Source: Candidatus Gemmiger excrementipullorum
Lineage (GTDB): Bacteria; Bacillota; Clostridia; Oscillospirales; Ruminococcaceae
DNA: 36,787 nucleotides
Direction of reading: 5' to 3'
Assembly (NCBI GenBank): GCA_019115045.1
Contig: DXEI01000080.1
Coordinates: forward strand, 1-36,787
Positions 21,021 through 29,692 of the stretch are shown one piece after another. Under the pieces are notes generated by a model. It saw nothing but the letters and a program-made list of their open reading frames with translations, was not told where the DNA came from and did no database searches. Each line of letters starts with the position of its first letter. Position 1 is the first letter of the stretch. The translations under genes were made by a program, and so were the position numbers.

Positions 21021-23000
21021 ATGGTAAAAAAGAAGCAGGAATACGGCAACGACAGCATCCGCCAGCTCAAAGGCGCCGACCGTGTGCGCAAGCGCCCGGC
21101 CGTCATCTTTGGTTCCGACGGCGTGGAGGGCTGCGCCCATTCCATTTTTGAGATCATCTCCAACTCCATCGACGAAGCGCGCGACGGCTACGGCAACCGC
21201 ATCAACGTCACGCTGTACCCCGACCACATCATCGAGGTCGAGGATTTTGGCCGCGGCATCCCGGTGGATTACAACAAGGCCGAGGAACGCTGGAACTGGG
21301 ACCTGGTGTTCTGCGAGCTGTACGCCGGCGGCAAATACGCCGAGGGCGGCGGCAACTATGACTTCAGCCTGGGTCTGAACGGCCTGGGCCTGTGCGCGAC
21401 GCAGTACGCCAGCGAGTGGATGACCGCCGACATCTACCGCGACGGGTTCCACTACCACCTCGATTTTAAAAAAGGCGAGAACGTCGGCGGCCTGCAAAAG
21501 CAGCCGTACACCGGCCGCCGCACGGGGTCGGTCATCCGCTGGCGGCCCGACACCGAGGTGTTCACCGACATCGCCGTGCCGGCGGAGTCGTTCCAGAACA
21601 TGCTGCGCCGCCAGGCCGTCGTCAACGACGGCGTGACGCTGGTGTTCACCGACAAATCCGGCAGCGAAGCGAAAAAGTACGAGTACCTGTACGAGCACGG
21701 CATCGCCGACTATGCCAACGAGCTGGTGGGCGACCAGGCGCTGACGCCGGTGCATTTCTGCGCCGGGTCCGCCAGCGGCCGCGACCGCGCCGACCAGCCC
21801 GACTACCAGGTCAAGATGAACGTGGCGTTCGCGTTTTCCAACACGGTGCAGGTGCTGGAATACTACCACAACTCCAGCTGGCTGGAACACGGCGGCAGCC
21901 CCGACCGCGCCGTGCGCACGGCGTTCGTCAACCAGATCAACGCCTGGCTGAAAAACAAGGGCCTGTACAAGAAAAACGAGAGCGCGATCACCTTCTCGGA
22001 CGTGCAGGACTGCCTGGTGCTGGTGTCGTCGAGTTTTTCCACCCGCACCAGCTACGAGAACCAGACCAAAAAGGCCATTACCAACAAGTTCGTGGCCCAG
22101 GCCATGACCGAGTTCCTCAAACATCAGCTGGAAGTCTATTTTGTTGAGCACCCCGACGAGGCCGAAAAAGCCTGCAAACAGGTGCTCATCAACAAGCAGA
22201 GCCGCGAGCACGCCGAAAAGGCGCGCATCTCCATCAAAAAGACGATGACCCAGCAGATGGACCTGGCCAACCGCGTGCAGAAGTTCGTCGACTGCCGCAC
22301 CAAGGACCCCGCCCGCCGGGAATTGTACATCGTGGAGGGCGACTCGGCCATGGGCGCGGTCAAGCAGAGCCGCGACTCGGAGTTCCAGGCCATCATGCCC
22401 ATCCGCGGCAAGATCCTCAACTGCCTGAAAGCCGACTACGCGCGCATCTTCAAGTCCGACATCATCACCGACCTCATCCGCGTGATGGGTTGCGGCGTCG
22501 AGCTGGGCGGCAGCCACAACAAGGACCTGGCCAACTTCAACCTGGAAAACCTGCGCTTTAACAAGGTAGTCATCTGTACCGACGCCGACGTCGACGGCTA
22601 CCAGATCCGCACGCTGGTGCTGACGATGCTGTACCGCCTGACCCCGACGCTGATCAACAAAGGGTACGTATACATCGCCGAGAGCCCGCTGTATGAGATC
22701 AACACCAAAAACAAGACCTACTTTGCCTACACCGAGCCGGAGAAAGCGGACATCCTGCGCCGCATCGAAGGGCAGAAATATACGATCCAGCGCTCGAAAG
22801 GTTTGGGTGAGAACGACCCCGAGATGATGTGGCTGACGACGATGAGCCCCGAGAGCCGCCGCCTGATCAAAGTGCTGCCCACCGACGCCGAGCGCACGGC
22901 GCAGGTGTTTGACCTGCTGCTGGGCGACAATTTGCAGGGCCGCAAAGAGCACATTGCCGAGCACGGCGCCGAATACCTGGACGATCTGGACGTAAGCTGA
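21021..23000 (+). CDS. parE: Type IIA DNA topoisomerase, ATPase subunit B (ParE/GyrB-like)
   Basis: A 659-residue subunit B. GHKL ATPase domain: SIFEIISNSIDEARDGYGN (Glu44, Asn48), VEDFGRGIPVD (Asp75) and the lid SLGLNGLGLCATQYASEW. The transducer domain spans about residues 230-400. The TOPRIM domain has YIVEGDSAMGAVKQSRDSEF (Glu439; Met where GyrB usually has Gly), MPIRGKILN, and CTDADVDGYQIRTLVLTMLY (Asp521, 523, 525). The C-terminal tail has RSKGLGENDPEMMWLTTMSP. The sequence is divergent from textbook GyrB: DNGRGIP is DFGRGIP, and DGSHI is DGYQI. With the A subunit 14 bases downstream lacking a GyrA box, a topoisomerase IV-like role (decatenation) is more likely than gyrase. ATG 21021 has AGGGGG about eight bases upstream; an in-frame TTG at 20964 lies in promoter DNA. 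Confidence 0.88.
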   Translation: MVKKKQEYGNDSIRQLKGADRVRKRPAVIFGSDGVEGCAHSIFEIISNSIDEARDGYGNRINVTLYPDHIIEVEDFGRGIPVDYNKAEERWNWDLVFCELYAGGKYAEGGGNYDFSLGLNGLGLCATQYASEWMTADIYRDGFHYHLDFKKGENVGGLQKQPYTGRRTGSVIRWRPDTEVFTDIAVPAESFQNMLRRQAVVNDGVTLVFTDKSGSEAKKYEYLYEHGIADYANELVGDQALTPVHFCAGSASGRDRADQPDYQVKMNVAFAFSNTVQVLEYYHNSSWLEHGGSPDRAVRTAFVNQINAWLKNKGLYKKNESAITFSDVQDCLVLVSSSFSTRTSYENQTKKAITNKFVAQAMTEFLKHQLEVYFVEHPDEAEKACKQVLINKQSREHAEKARISIKKTMTQQMDLANRVQKFVDCRTKDPARRELYIVEGDSAMGAVKQSRDSEFQAIMPIRGKILNCLKADYARIFKSDIITDLIRVMGCGVELGGSHNKDLANFNLENLRFNKVVICTDADVDGYQIRTLVLTMLYRLTPTLINKGYVYIAESPLYEINTKNKTYFAYTEPEKADILRRIEGQKYTIQRSKGLGENDPEMMWLTTMSPESRRLIKVLPTDAERTAQVFDLLLGDNLQGRKEHIAEHGAEYLDDLDVS

Positions 23001-23014
23001 GGGAAAGAGAAGTT

Positions 23015-25258
23015 ATGGCAAGAAAACGCGAAAAAAAGACGGCCCCCGCCCGCCCGCAGCTGGGGGATAACGTAGAGATCCTTTCGGCCGGCGAAATTTT
23101 GGAGGCGCCCATCACCGAGACGCTGGAGACCAACTACATGCCCTATGCGATGAGCGTCATCGTCTCCCGCGCGCTGCCGGAGATCGACGGCTTCAAGCCC
23201 GCCCACCGCAAACTGCTGTACACGATGTACGGCATGGGCCTGCTGAAAGGCCCGCGCACCAAGAGCGCCAACATCGTGGGCAGCACGATGCACCTGAACC
23301 CCCACGGCGACGCCGCCATCTACGATACGATGGTGCGCATGGGGCGCTCCAACGAAAGTTTGCTGGTGCCCTACGTCGACTCCAAGGGCAACTTTGGCAA
23401 GGCGTACAGCCGCGATATGGCCTACGCCGCCGCCCGTTACACCGAGGCCCGCCTGGAACCGGTGTGCGAGGAGTTGTTCCGCGACATCGACAAGGACACC
23501 GTCGACTTTGTGCCCAACTACGACGGTACCACCACCGAGCCGACGCTGCTGCCGGTCACCTTCCCCACCATTTTGGCCAACAACACGCTGGGCATCGCCG
23601 TCGGCATGGCGTCCAACATCTGTTCGTTCAATGTGGGCGAGCTGTGCAACGCCACCATTGCGCTGATGAAAGACCCCGAGGCCGACCTGACCGAAATTTT
23701 GCCGGCGCCGGATTTTGTGGGCGGCGGGCAGATCTTGTACGACGCGGCCGAGATGGAAAACGTGCGCGAGCACGGCCGCGGCAGCGTGCGCGTGCGCGCG
23801 CAGTGGCGGTACGACAAAGCCAACCACTGCATCGACGTGACGCATATCCCCCCCACCACGACGGTGGAGGCGATCATGGACAAGATCACCGAGCTGGTCA
23901 AGCTGGGCAAGGTCCGCGAGATCAGCGATATGCGCGACGAGACCGACTTAAACGGCCTGAAGCTGACCATCGACCTCAAGCGCGGGCAGGACCCCGAAAA
24001 GCTGATGGCCCGCCTGTTCAAGGCCACCCCGCTGGAGGACAGCTTTGCCTGCAACTTCAACGTCCTGATCGCCGGGCAGCCGCGCGTGCTGGGCGTGCGC
24101 GAGATCTTGCTGGAGTGGGCGGCGTTCCGCGCCGAATGTGTGCGCCGCCGCACCTACCACGATCTGCAGGGCAAGCAGAAACGCCTGCACCTGCTGCAGG
24201 GCCTGCAGGCGATCTTGCTGGACATCGACAAGGCCATCGACATTGTGCGCAACACGGCCGAGGAAGCTGAGGTCGTGCCCAACCTGATGATCGGGTTCGG
24301 CATCGACGAAGCGCAGGCCGAGTATGTGGCCGAGATCAAGCTGCGCCACCTCAACCGCGAGTACATCCTCAAGCGCACGGCGGAGATCGAGGAGCTGGCC
24401 GACGCCATCGCCGACCTTGAGGACATCCTCAAGCGGCCGGCGCGCATCAACCGCATCATCATGGGCGAGCTGGGCGACGTCGCCAAAAAATACGGCCAGC
24501 CCCGCCGCTGCGAGATTTTGTACGAAGCGCCGGACGAGGACACCGGCGAGGAGGAGCAGCAGATCCCCGACTACCCGGTGCATCTGTTCTTTACGCGGGA
24601 CGGCTACTTTAAAAAGATCACACCGCAGAGCCTGCGCATGAGCGGCGAGCAGAAGCTGAAGGACGGCGACGAAGTGCTGTTTACCTGCGAGAGCACCAAC
24701 AGCGCCGAACTGCTGTTCTTTACCAACCTGCGGCAGGTCTACAAATCGCACGCATACGACTTTGCCGACAGCAAAGCCAGCGTGCTGGGCGACTACGTGG
24801 CTTCTGCCTTAGGCATGGACGACGGCGAGGTGCCGCTGTACATGGTGGTGACCGCCGACTACCGCGGCTGGATGCTGTTCTTCTTCCAGAACGGCAAGTG
24901 CGCCAAGATCCCGCTGCGCAGCTACGAGACCAAGCAGAACCGCCGCAAGCTGCTGAAAGCCTACAGCGACAAGGCCGAACTGGCCACCATGCGCTACCTG
25001 CCCGAGGAGACCGAGCTGGCCATTTTTACCACCAACAACCGCCTGCTGCTGGCCGGCAGCGCCCTGATCCCCGAGAAGGCGACGCGCGACAGCGCCGGCG
25101 TCAATGTGGTGACGCTGAAAAAGAACGCCCGCATCGCGCGGGTGACGCTTTCGGCCGGGCTGGAACTGGGCGAGGCGCACCGCTACCGCGTGCGCACGCT
25201 GCCGGCGGCCGGGGCCATCGTGCGCGCCGACGACCGCGCCGAACAGCTGACGCTGTGA
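23015..25258 (+). CDS. parC: Type IIA DNA topoisomerase, DNA-cleaving subunit A (ParC/GyrA-like)
   Basis: A 747-residue subunit A. After a basic tail it enters the winged-helix cleavage domain: YMPYAMSVIVSRALPEIDGF, KPAHRKLLYTMYGMGLLKG, NPHGDAAIYDTMVRMG (quinolone region), and the active-site Tyr142 in AYAAARYTEARLEPV. The tower and coiled coil follow (FKATPLEDSFACNFNVLIAG, and RINRIIMGELGDVAKKYGQP). The C-terminal region (about 510-747) has beta-propeller-like repeats (HLFFTRDGYFKKITPQSL, ELAIFTTNNRLLLAG), but no QRRGGKG-type GyrA box. That suggests topoisomerase IV activity rather than supercoiling. The residue equivalent to E. coli GyrA Ser83 is Ala100, while the Asp87 equivalent is kept (Asp104). 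Expressed with the B subunit; weak RBS AAAGAGAAG. Confidence 0.88.
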   Translation: MARKREKKTAPARPQLGDNVEILSAGEILEAPITETLETNYMPYAMSVIVSRALPEIDGFKPAHRKLLYTMYGMGLLKGPRTKSANIVGSTMHLNPHGDAAIYDTMVRMGRSNESLLVPYVDSKGNFGKAYSRDMAYAAARYTEARLEPVCEELFRDIDKDTVDFVPNYDGTTTEPTLLPVTFPTILANNTLGIAVGMASNICSFNVGELCNATIALMKDPEADLTEILPAPDFVGGGQILYDAAEMENVREHGRGSVRVRAQWRYDKANHCIDVTHIPPTTTVEAIMDKITELVKLGKVREISDMRDETDLNGLKLTIDLKRGQDPEKLMARLFKATPLEDSFACNFNVLIAGQPRVLGVREILLEWAAFRAECVRRRTYHDLQGKQKRLHLLQGLQAILLDIDKAIDIVRNTAEEAEVVPNLMIGFGIDEAQAEYVAEIKLRHLNREYILKRTAEIEELADAIADLEDILKRPARINRIIMGELGDVAKKYGQPRRCEILYEAPDEDTGEEEQQIPDYPVHLFFTRDGYFKKITPQSLRMSGEQKLKDGDEVLFTCESTNSAELLFFTNLRQVYKSHAYDFADSKASVLGDYVASALGMDDGEVPLYMVVTADYRGWMLFFFQNGKCAKIPLRSYETKQNRRKLLKAYSDKAELATMRYLPEETELAIFTTNNRLLLAGSALIPEKATRDSAGVNVVTLKKNARIARVTLSAGLELGEAHRYRVRTLPAAGAIVRADDRAEQLTL

Positions 25259-25284
25259 TTTCTTCCGCCTTCTGCACAGAACAG

Positions 25285-25325
25285 GAAAACGGACGTACTT
25301 TTTGATGGAAAGTACGTCCGTTTTC
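25285..25325. terminator. Bidirectional terminator between the topoisomerase operon and the methyltransferase gene
   Basis: Perfect 17-base stem (25285-25301 with 25309-25325, seven-base loop) with AAAA/TTTT ends, so a U tract is present on both strands. It serves the two convergent units. Confidence 0.9.
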
Positions 25326-25336
25326 TGTTTGTCAGA

Positions 25337-26080
25337 TCAAAGCCCGGCGCCGTCCTTTTGGGCCGAGACCAGCAGCATCATCGGGCGGCGCATCTCGTCC
25401 CGCATACCGGGAATCTCCATCATGGACGCCGGCGGCTGCGGCTCCACCACCTGCCGCAGAACAAAGCCGTTGTTGAGCAGCGTGTTCAGATAGGTGGTCA
25501 GGGTGCGGTGGTATTTGACCACCGGCTCCCCCAGGAACACGGCGTCCCGCTGCCCCTCGTAGAAATAGCGGTCCACCGGGAAGTGGAGGATGCTGCCGTC
25601 GGTGTCGTAGTACCAGTCCTGGGAGCCGTAGGCCGTAAACACCGGGTGTTCGGCCGAAAACACCAGCCACCCGTCCGGCCGCAGCCAGCGGCGGATCTTC
25701 TGGATCAGCGCTTCATACTCCTTCACATAGTGGAAGGCCAGCGAACTGAGCACCACGTCAAAACTTTCCGGCGCAAAGTCCAGGTCCTCCATGGCGGCCT
25801 GACGGTAGGTCACCTGCGGGTGGGCGTTGCGCGTCCGGGCCACGGCCAGCATCTTTTGGGAAAGGTCCGTTCCCAGTACCGACGCCGCGCCGTGTTCGGC
25901 GGCATATCGGCAGTGCCAGCCGTAGCCGCAGCCCAGGTCCAGCACGTCCCGCCCCGCAAAGGGCGGCAGCATCTTTTCCAGCGCGGGCCATTCCCCCGCC
26001 CCCTGCAGCCCCTTTCGGGAACGGTCCATCTGGCTGTATTTTTCAAAAAAGCGTTCTTCGTCGTATTTGTTTTCTTTCAT
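25337..26080 (-). CDS. Class I SAM-dependent methyltransferase (UbiE/Methyltransf_11-like)
   Basis: A 247-residue soluble methyltransferase of unknown substrate. Motif I VLDLGCGYGWHCRYAAEHG binds SAM (about residues 45-65), followed by the acidic loop VLGTDLSQKMLAVAR, motif II FAPESFDVVLSSLAFHYV, and post-motif WLRPDGWLVFSAEHPVF. The C-terminal part (YYDTDGSILHFPVDRYFYEG, then KYHRTLTTYLNTLLNNGFVL) resembles small-molecule methyltransferases. RBS GGGGAGAGAGG six bases before the ATG. No clear promoter is seen in the 145-base gap to the phosphoglucomutase gene, which holds that gene's terminator. The N-terminal segment is richer in Lys and AT-ending codons than the neighbours, which could hint at later acquisition but is weak evidence. 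Confidence 0.85.
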   Translation of the reverse strand: MKENKYDEERFFEKYSQMDRSRKGLQGAGEWPALEKMLPPFAGRDVLDLGCGYGWHCRYAAEHGAASVLGTDLSQKMLAVARTRNAHPQVTYRQAAMEDLDFAPESFDVVLSSLAFHYVKEYEALIQKIRRWLRPDGWLVFSAEHPVFTAYGSQDWYYDTDGSILHFPVDRYFYEGQRDAVFLGEPVVKYHRTLTTYLNTLLNNGFVLRQVVEPQPPASMMEIPGMRDEMRRPMMLLVSAQKDGAGL

Positions 26081-26160
26081 AACAGGCCTCTCTCCCCTAC
26101 AGAACGGTCTTGCGTTTTCCGGCGGTTTGCGGGACGCGAACGCGCCCCTGCCGGACCGGC

Positions 26161-26206
26161 AAAAAAATCCCCTGCGGTTCCGGTCAGAGGCGCCGGGGCC
26201 GCAGGG
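26161..26206 (-). terminator. Intrinsic terminator of the phosphoglucomutase gene
   Basis: Minus strand: CCCTGCGG (26206-26199) pairs with CCGCAGGG (26177-26170), with extra GC pairing in the loop, followed by GA and seven T (26167-26161). Confidence 0.85.
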
Positions 26207-26225
26207 AACGGCAGGATCCGAAAAA

Positions 26226-27908
26226 TCAGGCCAGCAGCGGTTTGAGCGCGGCGGCCAGCTCGTCCTTTTTGGCCTGGGCTTCGGCCAGGTCCTTGCCTTT
26301 GGTGGTAAAGTAGGTCTTGATCTTGGGCTCGGTGCCGGAGGGGCGCACCACGACGGTGGCGCCGCTGGCCAGCGTGTAGATCAGCACGTTGGCGGCGGGC
26401 AGGCCGGTCTCCTCGGGCTTTTTGTAGTCGACGACCTTGACGACCGCGTCGCCGCCGAAGTCCTTGGGCGGGTTGGCACGCAGGTCGGCCATGATGTCGG
26501 CCATCTTGTCCATGCCGGACAGGCCCGGGAACTCAAAGCTGTCGACCTTGTTGAGGTAGCGGCCGTACTGGGCGTAGATGCGCTCGAGCTCCTCTTTGAT
26601 GGAGCTGCCCTTGGCACGGTAGTAGGCGGCCATCTCGCAGATCAGCATGCTGCCGATGATGGCGTCCTTGTCGCGCACATAGGGCCCGGCCAGGTAGCCG
26701 TAGCTTTCCTCAAAGCCAAAGATAAAGCGGTCGACCTCGCCGTCGGCTTCCAGTCTGGCGATCTGGTCGCCGATCCACTTGAAGCCGGTGAGGACATTGC
26801 GGCACTCGACGCCGTAATGCTCGGCCACTTTGTCGGCCAGCGGGGTGGAAACGATGGACTTGCACATGACGGGATTCTTCGGCATGGTGCCCTGCTCGAT
26901 ACGGCCGGCGCAGATGTAGTCCAGCAGCAGCACGCCGACTTCGTTGCCGGAGAGCAGCTCATAGCTGCCGTCCTTGCACTTGACGGCGATGCCCACACGG
27001 TCGGCGTCGGGGTCGGTGGCCAGCATCAGGTCGGCGCCGGATTTTTCGGCCAGTTCCAGGCCCAGGCGCAGCGCTTCAAAAATTTCGGGGTTGGGGTAGG
27101 GGCAGGTCGGGAAGTTGCCGTCGGGGTCCTTCTGCTCGGGCACGATGGTGATGTCGGTGATGCCGATCTCGCCCAGGACGGTGGTTACGGGCACGAGGCC
27201 GGAGCCGTTGAGCGGGCTGTACACGAGTTTGAGGCCGGCGGTCTTGCAGATGCCGGGGCGGATGGAGCGCGCTTCAATGGCGTCGTACAGCGCGCGGATG
27301 CAGTCGTCGCCGACGTACTCGATGAGGCCCTGGGCCAGGCCGTCCTCAAACGCAATGCGCTTGGCGCCGGTGAGCACATCGGTCTTTTGGATCTCGGCGT
27401 AGACGATGTCGGCGGCTTCGTCGGTCATTTGGCAGCCGTCGGGGCCGTAGGCCTTGTAGCCATTGTACTTGGCGGGGTTGTGGCTGGCCGTGACCATGAT
27501 GCCGGCGTTGCAGTGGTAGTAGCGCGTGGCAAACGAAAGCGCAGGCACCGGCATCAGCGCCTTGTAGATGCGCACATGCACGCCGTTGGCGGCCAGCACC
27601 TCGGCGGCCGTCTTGGCGAACAGATCCGATTTGATGCGGCTGTCGTAGCTGATGGCGACGGTCTGGGTGCCGCCCTGGGTCTTGACCCAGTTGGCCAGGC
27701 CCTGCGTGGCCTGGCGCACGACGTAGATGTTCATGCGGTTGGTACCGGCGCCGATGACGCCGCGCAGCCCGGCCGTGCCGAATTGGAGCGATACCGCAAA
27801 GCGGTCCTGGATGGCGGCGTCGTCCCCGCGGATGCTTTCCAGTTCCGGTTTGAGGTCGGCGTCGTCGAGGTCGGCGGCCAGCCAGCGTTCGTACATATCC
27901 TGATACAT
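26226..27908 (-). CDS. Phosphoglucomutase / phosphomannomutase (PgcA-like)
   Basis: A 560-residue alpha-D-phosphohexomutase that interconverts hexose 1- and 6-phosphates, supplying glucose 1-phosphate for envelope sugars and glycogen. All four signature loops are present: the phosphoserine loop GIMVTASHNPAKYNGYKAYG (Ser142), the metal loop MLATDPDADRVGIAVKCKDG, the sugar-binding loop GFEESYGYLAGPYVRDKDA, and the phosphate loop VVVRPSGTEPKIKTYFTTKG. Length matches the long Gram-positive PgcA form rather than the 450-residue GlmM. Start at ATG 27908 (MYQDMYERWLAADLDD) with AGGTG about seven bases upstream. It has a strong promoter 60 bases upstream and its own terminator. Whether glucose or mannose is preferred cannot be told from sequence. 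Confidence 0.93.
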   Translation of the reverse strand: MYQDMYERWLAADLDDADLKPELESIRGDDAAIQDRFAVSLQFGTAGLRGVIGAGTNRMNIYVVRQATQGLANWVKTQGGTQTVAISYDSRIKSDLFAKTAAEVLAANGVHVRIYKALMPVPALSFATRYYHCNAGIMVTASHNPAKYNGYKAYGPDGCQMTDEAADIVYAEIQKTDVLTGAKRIAFEDGLAQGLIEYVGDDCIRALYDAIEARSIRPGICKTAGLKLVYSPLNGSGLVPVTTVLGEIGITDITIVPEQKDPDGNFPTCPYPNPEIFEALRLGLELAEKSGADLMLATDPDADRVGIAVKCKDGSYELLSGNEVGVLLLDYICAGRIEQGTMPKNPVMCKSIVSTPLADKVAEHYGVECRNVLTGFKWIGDQIARLEADGEVDRFIFGFEESYGYLAGPYVRDKDAIIGSMLICEMAAYYRAKGSSIKEELERIYAQYGRYLNKVDSFEFPGLSGMDKMADIMADLRANPPKDFGGDAVVKVVDYKKPEETGLPAANVLIYTLASGATVVVRPSGTEPKIKTYFTTKGKDLAEAQAKKDELAAALKPLLA

Positions 27909-27967
27909 AAGTTGACACCTGCACTTTCGATAGATGCTGTAGAGTCCAAGGGCTCCTCTATGTACTA

Positions 27968-27996
27968 AATATACCAACTCTTGGCGGCACTGTCAA
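27968..27996 (-). promoter_or_regulatory. Promoter of the phosphoglucomutase gene
   Basis: Minus strand: TTGACA (27996-27991), 17-base spacer, TATATT (27973-27968). Start of transcription near 27961, leader about 53 bases. Confidence 0.85.
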
Positions 27997-28037
27997 ATGA
28001 TTTTTGGGCAAAATATACGGTTTTTGCCCTGCCCTGC

Positions 28038-28066
28038 TTGTGGAACGGCGCTTTGCGCGGTATACT
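28038..28066 (+). promoter_or_regulatory. Promoter of comM
   Basis: TTGTGG (28038-28043), 17-base spacer, TATACT (28061-28066), 36 bases before the comM ATG and back-to-back with the phosphoglucomutase promoter. Confidence 0.7.
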
Positions 28067-28102
28067 GGTGGTAAAGTTTGATCCGGGCGGGAGGGGCGCG
28101 GT

Positions 28103-29626
28103 ATGTTTGCAAAAGTGACAAGCCTGGGCGTCACGGGGCTGGCGGGGTATCTGGTGCAGGTCGAGACCGATCTTTCGGGCGGGCTGCCGCAGTTCAACCT
28201 CGTCGGCCTGCCGGATTCCGCCGTCAAAGAGAGCAGCGAGCGCGTGCGCAGCGCCGTCAAAAACCTGCACTACCAGTGGCCGGCCAGCCGCATCACGGTC
28301 AACCTGGCCCCCGCCGACGTGCGCAAGACCGGCCCGGTGTACGACCTGCCGGTGTTCATTGGCATTTTGGCGGCGCAGGGCAAACTGCCCGCGGCGGGGC
28401 CGCAGCGCGCCTTTTTGGGCGAGCTGGGCCTGGACGGCGCGCTGCGCCCGGTAAGCGGCGTGCTGCCCATGGCGCTGGCCGCCGTGCAGCAGGGCGTGAC
28501 CGAGTTGTACGTACCGGCCGAGAACGCCGCCGAAGCCGCCGTGGCCGAAGGGCTGACCGTCTACCCGGCGCGCAGCGCGCAGGACGTGGTGCTGCACCTG
28601 TGCGGGGCCGAGCCCATCGCCCCTGCGCAGGCCGACGGCTACGATGAAAACGGCGTCTGGCTGGGGCCGGATATGGCCGACGTGCGCGGCCAGGGTGAAG
28701 CGCGCCGCGCGCTGGAAATAGCAGCTGCCGGCGGGCACAACCTGCTGCTGGTGGGCCCGCCGGGCACCGGCAAAAGCATGCTGGCCAAGCGGCTGCCGGG
28801 CATTCTGCCGCCGCTGACCTACGACGAAGCGCTGGAGACCAGCGCCATCTATTCGGTAGCCGGGCTGCTGCGCGGCGGGCTTGTCAAAACGCGGCCGTTC
28901 CGCAGCCCGCACCACAGCGTCAGCTCCACGGCGCTGGCCGGCGGCGGCACGGTGCCGCGCCCCGGCGAGATCAGCCTGGCGCACAACGGCGTGCTGTTTT
29001 TGGACGAATTGCCGGAATTTGCGCGCGACACGCTGGAAGTGCTGCGCCAGCCGCTGGAGGATGGCGCTGTGACGGTAAGCCGCGTGCACGGCACCGCCAC
29101 CTACCCCTGCAAATTTATGCTGGTGGCCGCCATGAACCCCTGCAAATGCGGGTACCTGGGCCACCCCACGCGGGAATGCACCTGCACGCCCAGCGCCATT
29201 GAGCAGTACCGCCGGCGCATCTCCGGCCCGCTTCTGGATCGCATCGACCTGCATGTGGAGGCCCTGCCGGTGGAATATGAGGACCTGGCCGCCGAACAGG
29301 GCGGCGAGCCCAGCGCCGCCGTGCGCGCCCGCGTGGTGGCGGCGCGCGCTTTGCAGCGGCAGCGCTACCACGCGCTGCCCGGCGTGCGCTGCAACGCCCA
29401 GCTGCCCGGCAGCGTGCTGCGGCAGTACTGCCGCATGACCCCGGCCGCCGAAAAGCTGCTGCGCGGCGCGTTTGAGCGCCTGGGCTACAGCGCCCGCGCC
29501 TACGACCGCATTTTGCGCGTGGCGCGCACCGCCGCCGACCTGGACGGCAGCGAGGTGCTGGACAGCGTGCATCTTTCGGAAGCGCTGCAATACCGCAGCC
29601 TGGACCGCAAGTTCGGCATCCGCTGA
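28103..29626 (+). CDS. comM: YifB/ComM family AAA+ ATPase (Mg chelatase-like)
   Basis: A 507-residue protein. The N-terminal LonC-like fold has AKVTSLGVTGLAGYLVQVE, GLPQFNLVGLPDSAVKESSE, RITVNLAPADVRKTGPVYDL and FLGELGLDGALRPVSGVLPM. The AAA+ Mg-chelatase core has Walker A LLVGPPGTGKSMLAKRLPGI (Lys224), RPFRSPHHSVSSTALAGGG, and Walker B GEISLAHNGVLFLDELPEF. A Cys-rich insert MNPCKCGYLGHPTRECTC follows, then DRIDLHVE and the C-terminal helical lid. In Haemophilus and Vibrio, ComM is a hexameric helicase that promotes branch migration during natural transformation; the role in Clostridia is unproven. RBS GGGAGGGG six bases before the ATG. It stands alone between its promoter and a shared terminator. 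Confidence 0.94.
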   Translation: MFAKVTSLGVTGLAGYLVQVETDLSGGLPQFNLVGLPDSAVKESSERVRSAVKNLHYQWPASRITVNLAPADVRKTGPVYDLPVFIGILAAQGKLPAAGPQRAFLGELGLDGALRPVSGVLPMALAAVQQGVTELYVPAENAAEAAVAEGLTVYPARSAQDVVLHLCGAEPIAPAQADGYDENGVWLGPDMADVRGQGEARRALEIAAAGGHNLLLVGPPGTGKSMLAKRLPGILPPLTYDEALETSAIYSVAGLLRGGLVKTRPFRSPHHSVSSTALAGGGTVPRPGEISLAHNGVLFLDELPEFARDTLEVLRQPLEDGAVTVSRVHGTATYPCKFMLVAAMNPCKCGYLGHPTRECTCTPSAIEQYRRRISGPLLDRIDLHVEALPVEYEDLAAEQGGEPSAAVRARVVAARALQRQRYHALPGVRCNAQLPGSVLRQYCRMTPAAEKLLRGAFERLGYSARAYDRILRVARTAADLDGSEVLDSVHLSEALQYRSLDRKFGIR

Positions 29627-29642
29627 AGTTTCACACTAAGAA

Positions 29643-29683
29643 ATCGCCCCCGACCGGGCACGCTGCAGCCGGTCGGGGGCGAT
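29643..29683. terminator. Bidirectional terminator between comM and the glycosyltransferase gene
   Basis: Perfect 15-base stem ATCGCCCCCGACCGG (29643-29657) with its complement (29669-29683), 11-base loop. Plus strand continues ATGTTTTGTTT; minus strand continues TTCTTAG. Confidence 0.8.
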
Positions 29684-29692
29684 ATGTTTTGT

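Noticed and set aside
25337-26080. The methyltransferase as part of a restriction-modification or antibiotic-resistance system
   Set aside because: It lacks DNA-methylase motifs such as NPPY-type catalytic loops and rRNA-methylase features, and no endonuclease or mobile gene lies nearby. It fits small-molecule UbiE-like enzymes.
26067-27968. A 633-codon plus-strand open frame opposite the phosphoglucomutase gene
   Set aside because: Antisense shadow of a clear four-motif enzyme gene.
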